64,000 bases of DNA from Pseudomonas abietaniphila (GCF_900100795.1 NZ_FNCO01000008.1:1-64000), one strand, 5' to 3'; counted from the first letter of the stretch, positions 17,901-25,368 are shown. Translations and numbers: made by a program. The notes: generated by a model from the sequence alone, not told the origin.

Positions 17901-18093
17901 CGCCCATGAATTGACCGATAACCTGCGCCAGAACGTTAGCGTGGACTGGAGCAGTCGCGACAGCGTGCGTGCGAAGCTACGGCTAATGGTTAAGCGCATT
18001 CTACGCAAATACAAATACCCGCCAGATCAGCAGGAAGAAGCTGCCCAGCTGGTGCTGGCGCAGGCAGAGACGCTGTGCGAGGCGTGGATGTAG
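14992..18093 (+). CDS. hsdR: Type I restriction-modification, restriction/translocase subunit
   Basis: 1033 aa. It pulls DNA past the enzyme with ATP and cuts it far from the recognition site. The N-terminal nuclease has D140 (RRPDIILF) and E154-x-K156 (LVLLELKNP). The superfamily 2 motor has Walker A QGSGKS (297-302) and a DEAH box at 403-406, followed by FVAFTGTP and the RecA2 domain ending in the QAIARVNR motif. A helical C-terminal region (about 800-1033) would dock on HsdM. All motifs are intact, so the system should be active. It is separated from hsdS by 9.2 kb of nuclease and Fic genes, an unusual order. The stop lies two bases before the next small gene. Confidence 0.94.
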   Translation: MTEDQLEKEVLGWLAEVGYSHLYGPTIAHDGDSPEREHYRQVLLVERLRRAITRLNPLVPLAAREDALKQILDLGLPIQLSANRQFHRLLVSGVPVQYQKDGETRGDFVRLIDWADARGNEWLAINQFSIQGPKHTRRPDIILFVNGLPLVLLELKNPADVNADLVKAFDQIQTYKEQIPDVFQYNEILVIADGSEARMGSLSADIERFARWRTIDGVSVDPLGEFNELETLVRGVLQPAMLLDYLRYFVLFEDDGRLVKKIAGYHQFHAVRAAIQQVVSASRPGGTHKGGVVWHTQGSGKSITMTCFAARVMQEAAMENPTIVVITDRNDLDGQLFGVFSLSQDLLREQPVQVATRGDLREKLANRPSGGIVFATIQKFMPGEDEDVFPVLSDRSNIVVVADEAHRTQYGFSASLKAPGLQAAESSARYQVGYAQHLRDALPNATFVAFTGTPVSSEDRDTRAVFGDYIHIYDMQQAKEDGATVAIYYESRLAKLSLKDSELAHIDDEVDELAEDEEEDQQSRLKSRWAALEKVVGAEPRIQSVAADLVAHFEERNQAQSGKAMVVAMSREICVHLYNEIIALRPEWHDEDPEKGAIKIVMTGSASDKALLRPHIYPNQVKKRLEKRFKDPKDPLQLVIVRDMWLTGFDAPCVHTLYVDKPMKGHNLMQAIARVNRVFKDKQGGLVVDYIGIANELKAALKEYTASKGRGRPTVDAHEAYSVLEEKLDVLRSLLHGFDYSDYLSGGHKLLAGAANHVLGEKDGKKRFADNALAMSKAFTLCCTLDEAKAVREEVAFLQAIKVMLTKREISAKKKTDEERELAIRQIIGNAVVSGEVVDVFAAVGLDKPNIGLLDDDFLAEVCNLPEKNLAVELLERLLEGEIKSKFASNLAQEKKFSELLDSVIKRYQNRSIETAQVIEELIEMAKKFAAASKRGDELGLNDDELAFYDALANNEASVRELGDETLAKIAHELTDNLRQNVSVDWSSRDSVRAKLRLMVKRILRKYKYPPDQQEEAAQLVLAQAETLCEAWM

Positions 18094-18095
18094 CT

Positions 18096-18326
18096 ATGGA
18101 TAGCATGCAGGGATCGTTGTTTCATAAGAGCAGTGTGGAGCAGGCGATCAAGGCCTACTTACCTGCTCGGGCGATTCAAACCATTGCCGGTGCGATGAGC
18201 AGCCACGCAAGCATGGCGACCAAATTACTCAGCGATGAGTCGGCGCGGGATGTGTTCTTGGTGATGGAGTATGAGTTGTTGAAAAGGGATGCCGGGGCGG
18301 AGTTGTTACAGGGGGCTCGCCAATGA
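18096..18326 (+). CDS. Small helical protein of the hsd locus
   Basis: 76 aa from the ATG at 18096, two bases past the hsdR stop; an in-frame ATG at 18075 inside hsdR is less likely. The sequence is predicted mostly helical (SSVEQAIKAYLPARAIQTIA, then LLSDESARDVFLVMEYELL). There is no signal peptide or cysteine pattern. Its stop overlaps the ATG of the following nuclease gene (ATGA), so hsdR, this gene and the nuclease form one coupled unit. Possible roles are an inhibitor or partner of the nuclease, but this rests on position only. Confidence 0.7.
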   Translation: MDSMQGSLFHKSSVEQAIKAYLPARAIQTIAGAMSSHASMATKLLSDESARDVFLVMEYELLKRDAGAELLQGARQ

Positions 18327-19513
18327 GTTCCCCAGAGGTGGTTGAGACCCTTATGCAGGATCCGGCATTCGCGGAGTTGGCTGATTTTACTCACCAGTTT
18401 GAGCCTTTCAGGGCAATGGGTATTCATAGCAAGGAGCTGGTGCATTCCCGCATCCTGGCAACGTTTCTGAATCGCGCCGGGCTCCACAACTTGGGACCGG
18501 ATTTTCTCAATCGATTCGTTATGGCGCTGCTGCAGCCGCAAACGAGGCTGTTCTCTGGCGAAGCGGTGGATCCAGGGGCGTTATTAGCAGTCGCTAAATC
18601 GAATGTGCACTCTCAGGTCTACCGAGAGCTGAATTGCATTGATTTGGTAATCGTCTTTCCTGCGCATCAACTGGTCATTGGCATCGAGAACAAGTTGGAT
18701 GCCGGTGAGCAGGAGAAGCAGGTTGCCCGGTATCAAGCGACATTATGTGAGCGTTTTCCTGGGTTTAAGCAGGCAATGGTCTTCTTGAGTCCAAATGGGC
18801 GAGTCCCCAAGACGGCCAATACGCAGGACGGCGTACCGGTGTATTGCATGGATTATGGGCAGATTGCTGAGATCTGTAGGGCCTGCAAACGTTCGCCTGG
18901 GTTGGCTGCAAACGCTGCTGTTTTCATTGACCAGTTTGTAAACCATATCGAGCTACATATGACTGGAAGTACTCGGACTCAAGCGTTGTGCTGGGAGCTT
19001 TTCAGTAAGAACGAGGCTGCCTACAAAGAGATCGTGCGGCAATATGACAGCTGTATTGAACGCAAGGTGGTTGGTGCATTTGTCGATTTGGAAGAGCGTC
19101 TAGGCAAAGAGCCAGTTCTGGGCGTTGATCCAGACCAGCTTCAAGTTGAGCGTGAGCGATCCAAAGACGATAAGGCCGTCATTTTCTACTCCCTGCACAT
19201 CCGGCTGTTGCATTGGCCCACTGGGGTTTGGGTAAAAATCTACAAGCACAACTGGTTGGGTGTTTTTCCATTCATCCGAGAGTCGGATCTTGTCGCTTTT
19301 GCGGGGGGCTTTCCCTTACCGCTTTCCGCCGAGTCAGCCAAGCATTGGCCGGGGGTACGTTATGTGTCTTCACGGTTAGGGTTGGACGAGGCTCGCAGGG
19401 TTCTGACTGATGGTAATGACTTCACCCAAGACGATCTGGCTATCGCTTTGGGGGTCGCGTCAACGTATGTGCAGGAAATCAATGCGGCCTTGCAGGACGC
19501 AGCTAATCGGTGA
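18323..19513 (+). CDS. PD-(D/E)XK nuclease family protein (PDDEXK_4-like), second copy
   Basis: 396 aa. The nuclease core is at about residues 95-150: RELNCIDLVIVFPAH gives the aspartate, LVIGIENKLDAGEQEKQV gives E-x-K, and QAMVFLSPNGRVP continues the fold. It belongs to the same broad family as the protein at 5742, but the two are not close copies. The C-terminal half (from ~225) is a different domain of unknown function. The ATG overlaps the stop of the 76-aa gene. This is the last gene of the plus-strand defence block; a hairpin terminator follows 19 bp later. A DNase role is inferred from the motif. Confidence 0.75.
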   Translation: MSSPEVVETLMQDPAFAELADFTHQFEPFRAMGIHSKELVHSRILATFLNRAGLHNLGPDFLNRFVMALLQPQTRLFSGEAVDPGALLAVAKSNVHSQVYRELNCIDLVIVFPAHQLVIGIENKLDAGEQEKQVARYQATLCERFPGFKQAMVFLSPNGRVPKTANTQDGVPVYCMDYGQIAEICRACKRSPGLAANAAVFIDQFVNHIELHMTGSTRTQALCWELFSKNEAAYKEIVRQYDSCIERKVVGAFVDLEERLGKEPVLGVDPDQLQVERERSKDDKAVIFYSLHIRLLHWPTGVWVKIYKHNWLGVFPFIRESDLVAFAGGFPLPLSAESAKHWPGVRYVSSRLGLDEARRVLTDGNDFTQDDLAIALGVASTYVQEINAALQDAANR

Positions 19514-19531
19514 GCTGAGCGCAAAAAAATA

Positions 19532-19552
19532 GGGGGCAGTGCCAGTGCCCCC
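19532..19552. terminator. Intrinsic terminator ending the defence block
   Basis: A 7-bp stem (GGGGGCA / TGCCCCC) with a 7-nt loop lies 19 bp after the last nuclease stop. It has a run of seven A on its left and a short T-rich stretch on its right, so it may work in both directions and also limit read-through from the convergent lipoprotein gene. Confidence 0.65.
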
Positions 19553-19715
19553 TTCGATTTACTGCGTTAGTAATCCCTAGCGGAGCTCGGTTAGCATCTG
19601 TGCTGTTCTGGCGAGCGAAACCGCTTCAGTAAGTAACCGAAAAATTAATAAGTAGCAAAGAAATGGGTACTGAGTCCCGTTCTTTGCTACCTGGCCACTC
19701 GATCACGGACTCTAG

Positions 19716-21302
19716 TTACGGCTTCTTACCTTCGTGGCACCATCCCCTCCACTCATCAAGTTGCTCTGAATTTATCATGGCGTCCTCTCCTATCTCTGCT
19801 TGATACGCGGAGATCCAAAGCGCTTGGCATTCCTCTATCGAGTTGCTGTTAGGTGCTAGAGTATTATCTTGATTTACAGCTGTTAATTTTGTTAGTTGGG
19901 CGATGTCTTTCTTCATCGCGTCGATGTCTTTATTGAGTGGCGCAAAATACTCAGTGAGTGCCTCGGGGGTGCATTTTTCTTGGGCTGCTACGTCGTACTC
20001 TTTATCGCGAAGGCCTTGATTTATAAGCCGCTGTTTGCAGTCGTTGCCATATGAGCCAAGTTCGAAGTCGCTTGGTTTAATTTGTTTTTGTGCTTCTAGC
20101 TTTTCGAGTTTATTTTCTAGCTCTTTTATCTGCAGTGGGGCTAGACTGTAGTTTAAGAAGTCTTGTGCGCTGTTGAAACAGACTGAATTTTGGCTGTTTG
20201 TCCCTTGCTCGCATTCTAATGCATGCTTCAGAGCAAGTTCGGCAGCGTTTCCTTCTATTCCCCTGTTCTTCTGAGCGAGACTTGTTAGCTCGTCTATTAT
20301 TTCACTCCTAGAGTCCATGACTGCCGGTATTGTTAATACGGCCTGTTCGATGCTGGTTGAGCAGTTGTTTGCGATTATACGTACTGTGTTCTCGTGATTG
20401 GACTCAAGTGCGTGCTGAAATGCACTGCGTTGATGTTCAGTGCTGAGTTTGGGGATTGAGTTGACTGTATCGTTTAGGGCGCTTTGAAATGTGCTGCGAT
20501 CATTCTCTGCAAAGATACTTAGCTCATGCAGCGCTTTAAAATCTTCACAGCCTGGCGTGCCTGATTGGTAGAGGTCTTTACCGTATTTCCTGAGGTTCTC
20601 CTGGTGGAGTTCTTCTGATATACGTTTCTTTTCTGCGGCCTCTTGCTCGTTTTTAATCTTTTGCGCAGCTTGCTGTTCGCTAGTGATTGTTTTCAGAGCT
20701 GGCTGTGCGACTGAGTCATAAGCGTCCCAGATGCGTTCGTTAGGGTTGTCTTCGCAGTGACTAGGGACTTCATTTGCAAAGTAAGCTGCGCCATAGCGGT
20801 TGTCTGCTAGGATAGGTTTTATATTAAGTGCTGTGATGTCACCAAATGGTAATTTCTGACTCGGGTTTTGCATTTCGTTCAGAATTTGTTCGTTGTCGAA
20901 TTCGTTTCCGAAAGAGCGGCATGTAGCTAGGCGCATGTCTTCAAAGCTTTGTTTGTATAGAGAGTTGAGTCCATCTGTTAGTGCTTGATTTACGCCATTC
21001 TCCGGGTTTGCAGCGCATGCCTCGATAGCTTTTTGTCTGAGGATTAGGTGGTAGGTGGCGTTTTTGGTTACTGTTTCTCTGAAGAATGTCTGTATTAATG
21101 TTTCTTCCGTGTATGCGGATTTTAGTTGTGAAACTCCGGTATCAATCATCCTCAACGAATTGGCTATGTTGTTGTGGTATTGGCTAAGATTTACTTCTTT
21201 ACAGCTGAATGTCGAGTCTGCGTCAATGTATGGCGCAGCATCATCTGATGAGCCGCAGCCCTGAGCCATTGCAAGTGCGGATATTAATGCTATTCGCTTC
21301 AT
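19716..21302 (-). CDS. AT-rich putative lipoprotein, function unknown
   Basis: 528 aa. The first residues, MKRIALISALAMAQGC, form a short lipoprotein-type signal with the cysteine at residue 16; the lipobox (AQGC) is not ideal. The mature protein is hydrophilic and mainly helical, with a charged coiled coil around residues 215-245 (AAQKIKNEQEAAEKKRISEE) and another around 395-415. Several cysteines are scattered (for example LATCRSFGNE, NDCKQRL, EKCTPEAL), as expected of an exported protein. Base composition is clearly lower in GC than all neighbours. It is convergent with the defence block. No family recognised; an envelope protein carried by the element is the most I can say. Confidence 0.65.
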   Translation of the reverse strand: MKRIALISALAMAQGCGSSDDAAPYIDADSTFSCKEVNLSQYHNNIANSLRMIDTGVSQLKSAYTEETLIQTFFRETVTKNATYHLILRQKAIEACAANPENGVNQALTDGLNSLYKQSFEDMRLATCRSFGNEFDNEQILNEMQNPSQKLPFGDITALNIKPILADNRYGAAYFANEVPSHCEDNPNERIWDAYDSVAQPALKTITSEQQAAQKIKNEQEAAEKKRISEELHQENLRKYGKDLYQSGTPGCEDFKALHELSIFAENDRSTFQSALNDTVNSIPKLSTEHQRSAFQHALESNHENTVRIIANNCSTSIEQAVLTIPAVMDSRSEIIDELTSLAQKNRGIEGNAAELALKHALECEQGTNSQNSVCFNSAQDFLNYSLAPLQIKELENKLEKLEAQKQIKPSDFELGSYGNDCKQRLINQGLRDKEYDVAAQEKCTPEALTEYFAPLNKDIDAMKKDIAQLTKLTAVNQDNTLAPNSNSIEECQALWISAYQAEIGEDAMINSEQLDEWRGWCHEGKKP

Positions 21303-21640
21303 TTAGTTCCCTCTATATTCTTACTGGACTGGTGGTGTTCACATGCTAGAGATGCGCTCATTCAGTTCTCGGGCTAGCATCTTTTTTGTAGTCTGGTTGT
21401 TGCTGGCTCTGACTGCAATACGGCTACTGAAGTAATGACCTCGTTACGCTGGGAGCTGCGGTGCAGCGCGCCGCCTAGCGCTTCTGTTATCTCAAGATGC
21501 GCTCGCTGAAATACCCATGGCTGCTTCCTGCGTCAGGACGGCTCTGGACTCGCAGATCAAACACTGTCTGAGCATGGTTCATTCTCCAGATGAGTGAATG
21601 CGGCCACGCCCTGGCAGGCCGCTTATGAAGGTTTATGAGG
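21303..21640. other. 338-bp intergenic stretch
   Basis: No convincing reading frame, tRNA or strong hairpin. The left part is AT-rich like the lipoprotein gene, whose promoter it must contain; the right part is GC-richer like the following module. The composition change near 21430 may mark a junction between two acquired segments. Confidence 0.4.
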
Positions 21641-21853
21641 TCACCGCTGCGACGCGGAATCTGACGTGGGGGCATTTGAGCGGAGCGTGTGCAGTAGCTT
21701 GAGCAGGCGGTTCAGGATCCAACACGCCAGGACTACGGCGATCAGCAACGGCGGAAAACGCAGCATTAGCAGAATGCTCAGCACTAGAACTCCAGCCGCA
21801 GCCAGTGCGCCGATGAAGATGAACAGGCACAGCAGAAATCGAAGCAAGGTCAT
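21641..21853 (-). CDS. Small two-helix membrane protein
   Basis: 70 aa. Two hydrophobic helices, about residues 3-30 (LLRFLLCLFIFIGALAAAG) and 33-52 (PPLLIAVVLACWILNRLL), are joined by a short polar turn and followed by a polar tail rich in Ser and Asp. The protein should sit in the inner membrane as a hairpin. Its ribosome site (GGAGAG on the minus strand) lies inside a small hairpin just before the ATG. It is the last gene of the minus-strand recombination module. Function unknown. Confidence 0.55.
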   Translation of the reverse strand: MTLLRFLLCLFIFIGALAAAGVLVLSILLMLRFPPLLIAVVLACWILNRLLKLLHTLRSNAPTSDSASQR

Positions 21854-21856
21854 GAC

Positions 21857-21873
21857 GGCTCTCCGAAAGAGCC
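21857..21873 (-). promoter_or_regulatory. Hairpin covering the ribosome site of the small membrane gene
   Basis: GGCTCT (21857-21862) pairs with AGAGCC (21868-21873) around a 5-nt loop, three bases before the ATG at 21853. Read on the minus strand, the GGAGAG Shine-Dalgarno sequence falls in the loop and downstream arm, so folding would limit translation. Confidence 0.35.
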
Positions 21874-21907
21874 CGACTGGCCGATAGGCTCAATCGGGGG
21901 GTAGTGC

Positions 21908-22804
21908 TCAGTTGGTTGATGAGGCGAGCACTTCCAGCTTGCCCGCAAGTGACTTGGTAGCTGGTTGCAGCACTTCACCCTGGACCTTGGCAGTAGTGGT
22001 TTCCGCGCTCGAATAGAACTCTTCGATCACGGCACCGGCATCCTCCTCGCAGTCCTCGAATGCGCCGTTGCCAAAGCCACGGCGTGCAGCCTCATCCAGT
22101 GCGGATTGATCGAAGCCAGCGTTTTGCCGTTGTGTGTCCAGTTCGTTGGCAGCCTGTAGCGCTTTGGCCATATCCATGCCGCTACGCACGGTGAGGTCGA
22201 CATAGAAGATCGGCGTGCCATGGCTTTGCCGGGTGGATTTACCACGCAGGCGCAGTTCCAGCGGTAAGCAAGCCAGTCGATTGCCAGAAATGGCCTGGAA
22301 GTAATGCAGGCGAGCAGCCAGGGTGCGGATGCTGTTGAAACCGGTGGTGCGAAATACAAAGCTGCCGAGCGGATCGTCATCACCGATCAGCACATTCAGC
22401 CGACCATAGGGCTTGCAAGCACCGCCCTTAGCCAGTGGACAGGCGTCCGGTGAGGGGCAAGGCAGTGATTGCATGCCGTCCTGGGTAACTCGCTTACACG
22501 TCTCGCCATTACCGACGCACAACGGCCGCCCGGTCTGTCGATCAAACAGCGTGTAGTCAGCGCGAAAGTTCAGTTCCGGTTCGTTGAACAGCAGGCGCAC
22601 CGGGATGCTGCGCAGTTTGTCTTCCTGGCTTTTGCGCAGCTCATCATTAAGTGGGTGCAGCAGCCAGCCGTCCTTGGCTTGCACCTGGGAGGTGATAGTG
22701 AATTGATCATCTTTCTCCGGCAGGCGTTTGCCATTTTTCTCGATGATCTTACCGATAGAAATCCGCCCAAGTACTGGCGGGGTGATTGCTAGACCTTTGA
22801 GCAT
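21908..22804 (-). CDS. Gp3-like zinc-binding protein of the recombination module
   Basis: 298 aa from the ATG at 22804, which has AAGGAG upstream; a longer frame to 22855 has no ribosome site. A four-cysteine cluster (GNGETCKR, then LPCPSPDACPL and GACKPYGR) lies around residues 95-125 and probably binds zinc. The surrounding FRADYTLFDRQTGRP and SFVFRTTGFNS segments resemble proteins annotated in Pseudomonas as hydrolase or metal-binding protein and, in my memory, the Gp3-like (recombination directionality factor-like) family. The C-terminal ~80 residues are acidic and look disordered. With YqaJ and DUF932 proteins next to it, a role in DNA recombination or replication of the mobile element is likely, but the activity is unproven. 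Confidence 0.6.
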   Translation of the reverse strand: MLKGLAITPPVLGRISIGKIIEKNGKRLPEKDDQFTITSQVQAKDGWLLHPLNDELRKSQEDKLRSIPVRLLFNEPELNFRADYTLFDRQTGRPLCVGNGETCKRVTQDGMQSLPCPSPDACPLAKGGACKPYGRLNVLIGDDDPLGSFVFRTTGFNSIRTLAARLHYFQAISGNRLACLPLELRLRGKSTRQSHGTPIFYVDLTVRSGMDMAKALQAANELDTQRQNAGFDQSALDEAARRGFGNGAFEDCEEDAGAVIEEFYSSAETTTAKVQGEVLQPATKSLAGKLEVLASSTN

Positions 22805-22823
22805 GGTGGTTCTCCTTGAAACG

Positions 22824-22864
22824 AAAAAAGGCCAGCCACGCAGCGCTAACTGCATGGACTGGCC
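22824..22864 (-). terminator. Intrinsic terminator between yqaJ-like and gp3-like genes
   Basis: On the minus strand a long hairpin (outer stem GGCCAG / CTGGCC, inner stem GCAG / CTGC, with one mismatch and one bulge) is followed directly by six T (22829-22824). It lies between the stop at 22894 and the ribosome site at 22812-22817. Confidence 0.75.
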
Positions 22865-22893
22865 AAGGGAGGGAATGGTTGAGCGGGTTGGGA

Positions 22894-23895
22894 TTAGCCG
22901 ACCAAGAAGCGCCGGCTGCCTTGCTTGATTTTGCTGTATCGCGCTTGCAGATGAGGTTTGTCGCTCAGCATGCTTTCGACGTCCAAGACGGTGCTGTCCT
23001 TGGATTTCTTCCAGCTGATAAAGCCGTGGCTGAACTCCGCGCGGGTGGCATCCCCCATTGCCTGTTGCAGCATCTGCTTGAGCTGGGCCTCGCGGGTTTC
23101 CTTCTCGCTGATGGATTGGCGCACCGCCTTGAGCTCCAGGTAGGCCGCTGCTAAACCGGCACGGCCACTGAAGTCTACGGTCTGGCCGTTGTCCTCCGGG
23201 TAGAGTGCGCGCAGTGCCATTTCCGCTGAGGCTGAGCCATCAGCAGGCGGTGGCGTGTCGGTCTCGACGTAGTGCCAGAACTTACGCTCCAGCTCGATCA
23301 GGCGAGCGATCATCTGCTCATCCCGTTCGATGCGGTGGATCTCAAGCGTCTGGCCGCCCAGCAATACCGCCACATCTGCCGCCTGCTTGCCGGTGACGGC
23401 GAGCTGGTGCATTACCTGCAGCTGCACATACTCAGGCACGCCTTCTTTCCAGAGGCGTGCGCCGTTTATGCCGGCTGTCTTGCATTCAAGAATCTGTACA
23501 TCGTCAGCACCGATCACCTCGCGGTCGATGTTGGCCAGCATCCACGGCAGTTCAGGATCAGGGTGTTGCAGCACGGCGTTGATGCGTCGCACCTTGTTCT
23601 TCGTGCGTTTGCTGTAATGCCAGGCCACGACCGGTTCCAGCACATTGCCCCAGTACATCGGGCTTTCTTCATCGTGCGGATCTGCCTTCGGTAACGTGGT
23701 GTCACGACCGGTTTTCTCCATCCATAGCTCGAGCTGCGACTTATAGGGGTTTAGGCCAACGGCCGCGCCAGCATCAGAACTGCCAATGCCCTGCTTGCGC
23801 ACCGCCAACCAGTCTTCACGCGGTAGTTCCTTGGTACTGATCAAGCGCAGCGCCGGGCGCGGCTTGCTGGTGCTGCTCAACGGAGTAGCTGTCAT
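22894..23895 (-). CDS. YqaJ-type viral recombinase / lambda-like exonuclease
   Basis: 333 aa. This family digests one strand of double-stranded DNA ends to expose single strands for annealing. The YqaJ core is clear: GIGSSDAGAAVGLNPYKS near residue 30, MYWGNVLEPVVAWHYSKR near 75, ANIDREV with the metal-binding aspartate near 120, ILECKTAG with the E-x-K near 135, and VQLQVMHQLAV. The last ~100 residues are a helical domain. Start at 23895, where AAGGTGA precedes the ATG; an in-frame ATG at 23934 lies inside the upstream hairpin. It is flanked on both sides by terminator-like hairpins. No RecT/Redbeta-type annealase is visible nearby; the Gp3-like protein may take that place. Confidence 0.87.
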   Translation of the reverse strand: MTATPLSSTSKPRPALRLISTKELPREDWLAVRKQGIGSSDAGAAVGLNPYKSQLELWMEKTGRDTTLPKADPHDEESPMYWGNVLEPVVAWHYSKRTKNKVRRINAVLQHPDPELPWMLANIDREVIGADDVQILECKTAGINGARLWKEGVPEYVQLQVMHQLAVTGKQAADVAVLLGGQTLEIHRIERDEQMIARLIELERKFWHYVETDTPPPADGSASAEMALRALYPEDNGQTVDFSGRAGLAAAYLELKAVRQSISEKETREAQLKQMLQQAMGDATRAEFSHGFISWKKSKDSTVLDVESMLSDKPHLQARYSKIKQGSRRFLVG

Positions 23896-23918
23896 AGCGT
23901 TCACCTTGCGGAAATATA

Positions 23919-23952
23919 AACGCCCGATCAGCAACCAGGCTGATCGGGCGTT
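23919..23952 (-). terminator. Perfect 14-bp hairpin between DUF932 and yqaJ-like genes
   Basis: AACGCCCGATCAGC (23919-23932) and GCTGATCGGGCGTT (23939-23952) pair perfectly around a 6-nt loop. On the minus strand it follows the DUF932 stop and is trailed by TTTATATTT, so it should end or attenuate transcription before the yqaJ-like gene. Confidence 0.75.
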
Positions 23953-23973
23953 ATGGGGTGGGTAAGTAAGCGG

Positions 23974-24942
23974 TCAGGCGACCAGTTGAAGAGCCGTGTC
24001 CAGGGCACGTTGTTTGATCTGCGCGCCTTGGCCGAACCAGGCCGAGTCCATGCGGTACTCGTTGCTACGGGCGCGGCGTTCGTGATCGACAAACTCGGTC
24101 ACAGAGTTGAGCAGGCCCCAGGCGGTGCCACGGGCAGAGTCCAACTGACTGCCACGACCACGCCCCTCATACAGCTCCTGGACCTTGCGCAGTGCACGTT
24201 CGTTGGGAAGCACCTCTGGCAGAGCGCCTGTCGGATTGGTCTCGCACAGCACATTCATAAAGAAACCCAGCGCCTCATGCCACTGCACCTTGCGCTCGGC
24301 CAGCGCACGCATGTGGTACATAAAGTCGTCCCATTGCGAGACGGCGATGCCGAGCTGTTTCTTTACCACCGTTGAATCAAAGCGCGTGTTGTGCGGCACC
24401 TTGATGGCGCGGCTGGTACCGTCCAGGGCGATGGTGAGGGTGTTGTTGCACACCACACGAACGGTGGTAGGGGTTGCTGTGGTTGCCAGGGTGCCGTCGC
24501 AGGATGTGGCAAGCAGCAAGTAGCCGTTCACCTGGTCATTACCCTTTATTGCTGCGCCCTGACCGGTACGCGCTAGCGCCCAGAACTTGCGACCGCCCTT
24601 GAGCACGCCAGCGGTTTCCAGCTCATAGCCAGAGACCTCGGTGAGATCCCGGTAGAACTCCAGCACCTCACGCGGCTGCACCGTGTGGTAACGGTTGGAG
24701 ACCACCGACAGCGGTGCCTTGGTGTCCGAGCGGAACAGCACTTTCTGTTCCGGGAACGAATGGATAGCGCCAAGCGGGCCGATGCTGTCTGATTTGAAAT
24801 GCACAGGGCTTTCTTGGATCTGCCAGTCCATACCGGCTTCACGTTGCCAGACTTCGATGGGTTGATTTTGCGTGAGCTGATTGCCCAGGCCGTGCCACGG
24901 AGCAGCGCCAGCGTAGGCCATAGTTTCGACGAGATGAGCCAT
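23974..24942 (-). CDS. DUF932 domain protein
   Basis: 322 aa, nearly all DUF932, a family found on plasmids, phages and integrative elements whose biochemical role is not settled. Typical features are MAYAGAAPWHGLGNQL near the start, LFRSDTKAPLSVVSNRYHTV near residue 85, GRKFWALARTGQGA, and NTLTIALDGTSRAIKVPHNT near 180. AAGGAA lies just upstream of the ATG. In many elements DUF932 is next to a YqaJ exonuclease, as here, which suggests a shared role in DNA metabolism or escape from host nucleases. It is the first gene of the minus-strand module. No catalytic residues can be named. Confidence 0.85.
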   Translation of the reverse strand: MAHLVETMAYAGAAPWHGLGNQLTQNQPIEVWQREAGMDWQIQESPVHFKSDSIGPLGAIHSFPEQKVLFRSDTKAPLSVVSNRYHTVQPREVLEFYRDLTEVSGYELETAGVLKGGRKFWALARTGQGAAIKGNDQVNGYLLLATSCDGTLATTATPTTVRVVCNNTLTIALDGTSRAIKVPHNTRFDSTVVKKQLGIAVSQWDDFMYHMRALAERKVQWHEALGFFMNVLCETNPTGALPEVLPNERALRKVQELYEGRGRGSQLDSARGTAWGLLNSVTEFVDHERRARSNEYRMDSAWFGQGAQIKQRALDTALQLVA

Positions 24943-25038
24943 GGTTGAGATTCCTTTGGGTGCAGGCCGGCATAAAGCGCCGCGCCCTGCGCAGCACCGT
25001 CCGGACGATATGGATAGAAAAGGTGTGGTGTGGCCAGA

Positions 25039-25368
25039 TCAGGCCGGCAAGTTGAAGCGATGACCGCAGAGCAAGCAGAGGTTATGGGCCAATACGTGGC
25101 GGTCGAGCGTATCGCCCAGCTGCGCGCCGAGCGCACAACCGCCAACCCCGCCGGCTAGGCCACCGAGGATGGCACCTGATACATAGCCAAGCGTGATGCC
25201 GAAAGGTCCAGCGATAGTGCCAACTAGCACACCTGCTTGGCCGCCGGCCAGCGCAGCGCTGACACCACGCGCAACACCGCCTACGGTGCCGATGGCCGCG
25301 CCAATTTTCATGGCTTGATGGAATGAAGCAACTTTGGGGGAGTTACAGCGAGGACACTGCAATGACAT
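25039..25368 (-). CDS. Zinc-ribbon / glycine-zipper small protein
   Basis: 109 aa from the ATG at 25368 with AAGAAGG upstream; longer frames upstream look random. The N-terminus has a CxxC knuckle (LQCPRCNSPK) and the C-terminus a second one (CLLCGHRF), so the ends may meet to bind one zinc. Between them lies a glycine-rich hydrophobic stretch (GAAIGTVGGVARG, then GVLVGTIAGPFGITLGY and GAILGGLAGGVGG) of the glycine-zipper type, which inserts into membranes or forms oligomers. The combination places zinc ribbons on either side of a membrane hairpin. Similar small proteins occur in mobile elements and phages. Function unknown; it may belong to the DUF932 module or stand alone. Confidence 0.6.
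   Translation of the reverse strand: MSLQCPRCNSPKVASFHQAMKIGAAIGTVGGVARGVSAALAGGQAGVLVGTIAGPFGITLGYVSGAILGGLAGGVGGCALGAQLGDTLDRHVLAHNLCLLCGHRFNLPA

Noticed and set aside
18096..19513. Classical toxin-antitoxin pair after hsdR
   Set aside because: The order and overlap fit, but the nuclease is far larger than usual toxins and the small protein has no antitoxin DNA-binding motif. Kept as a hypothesis only.
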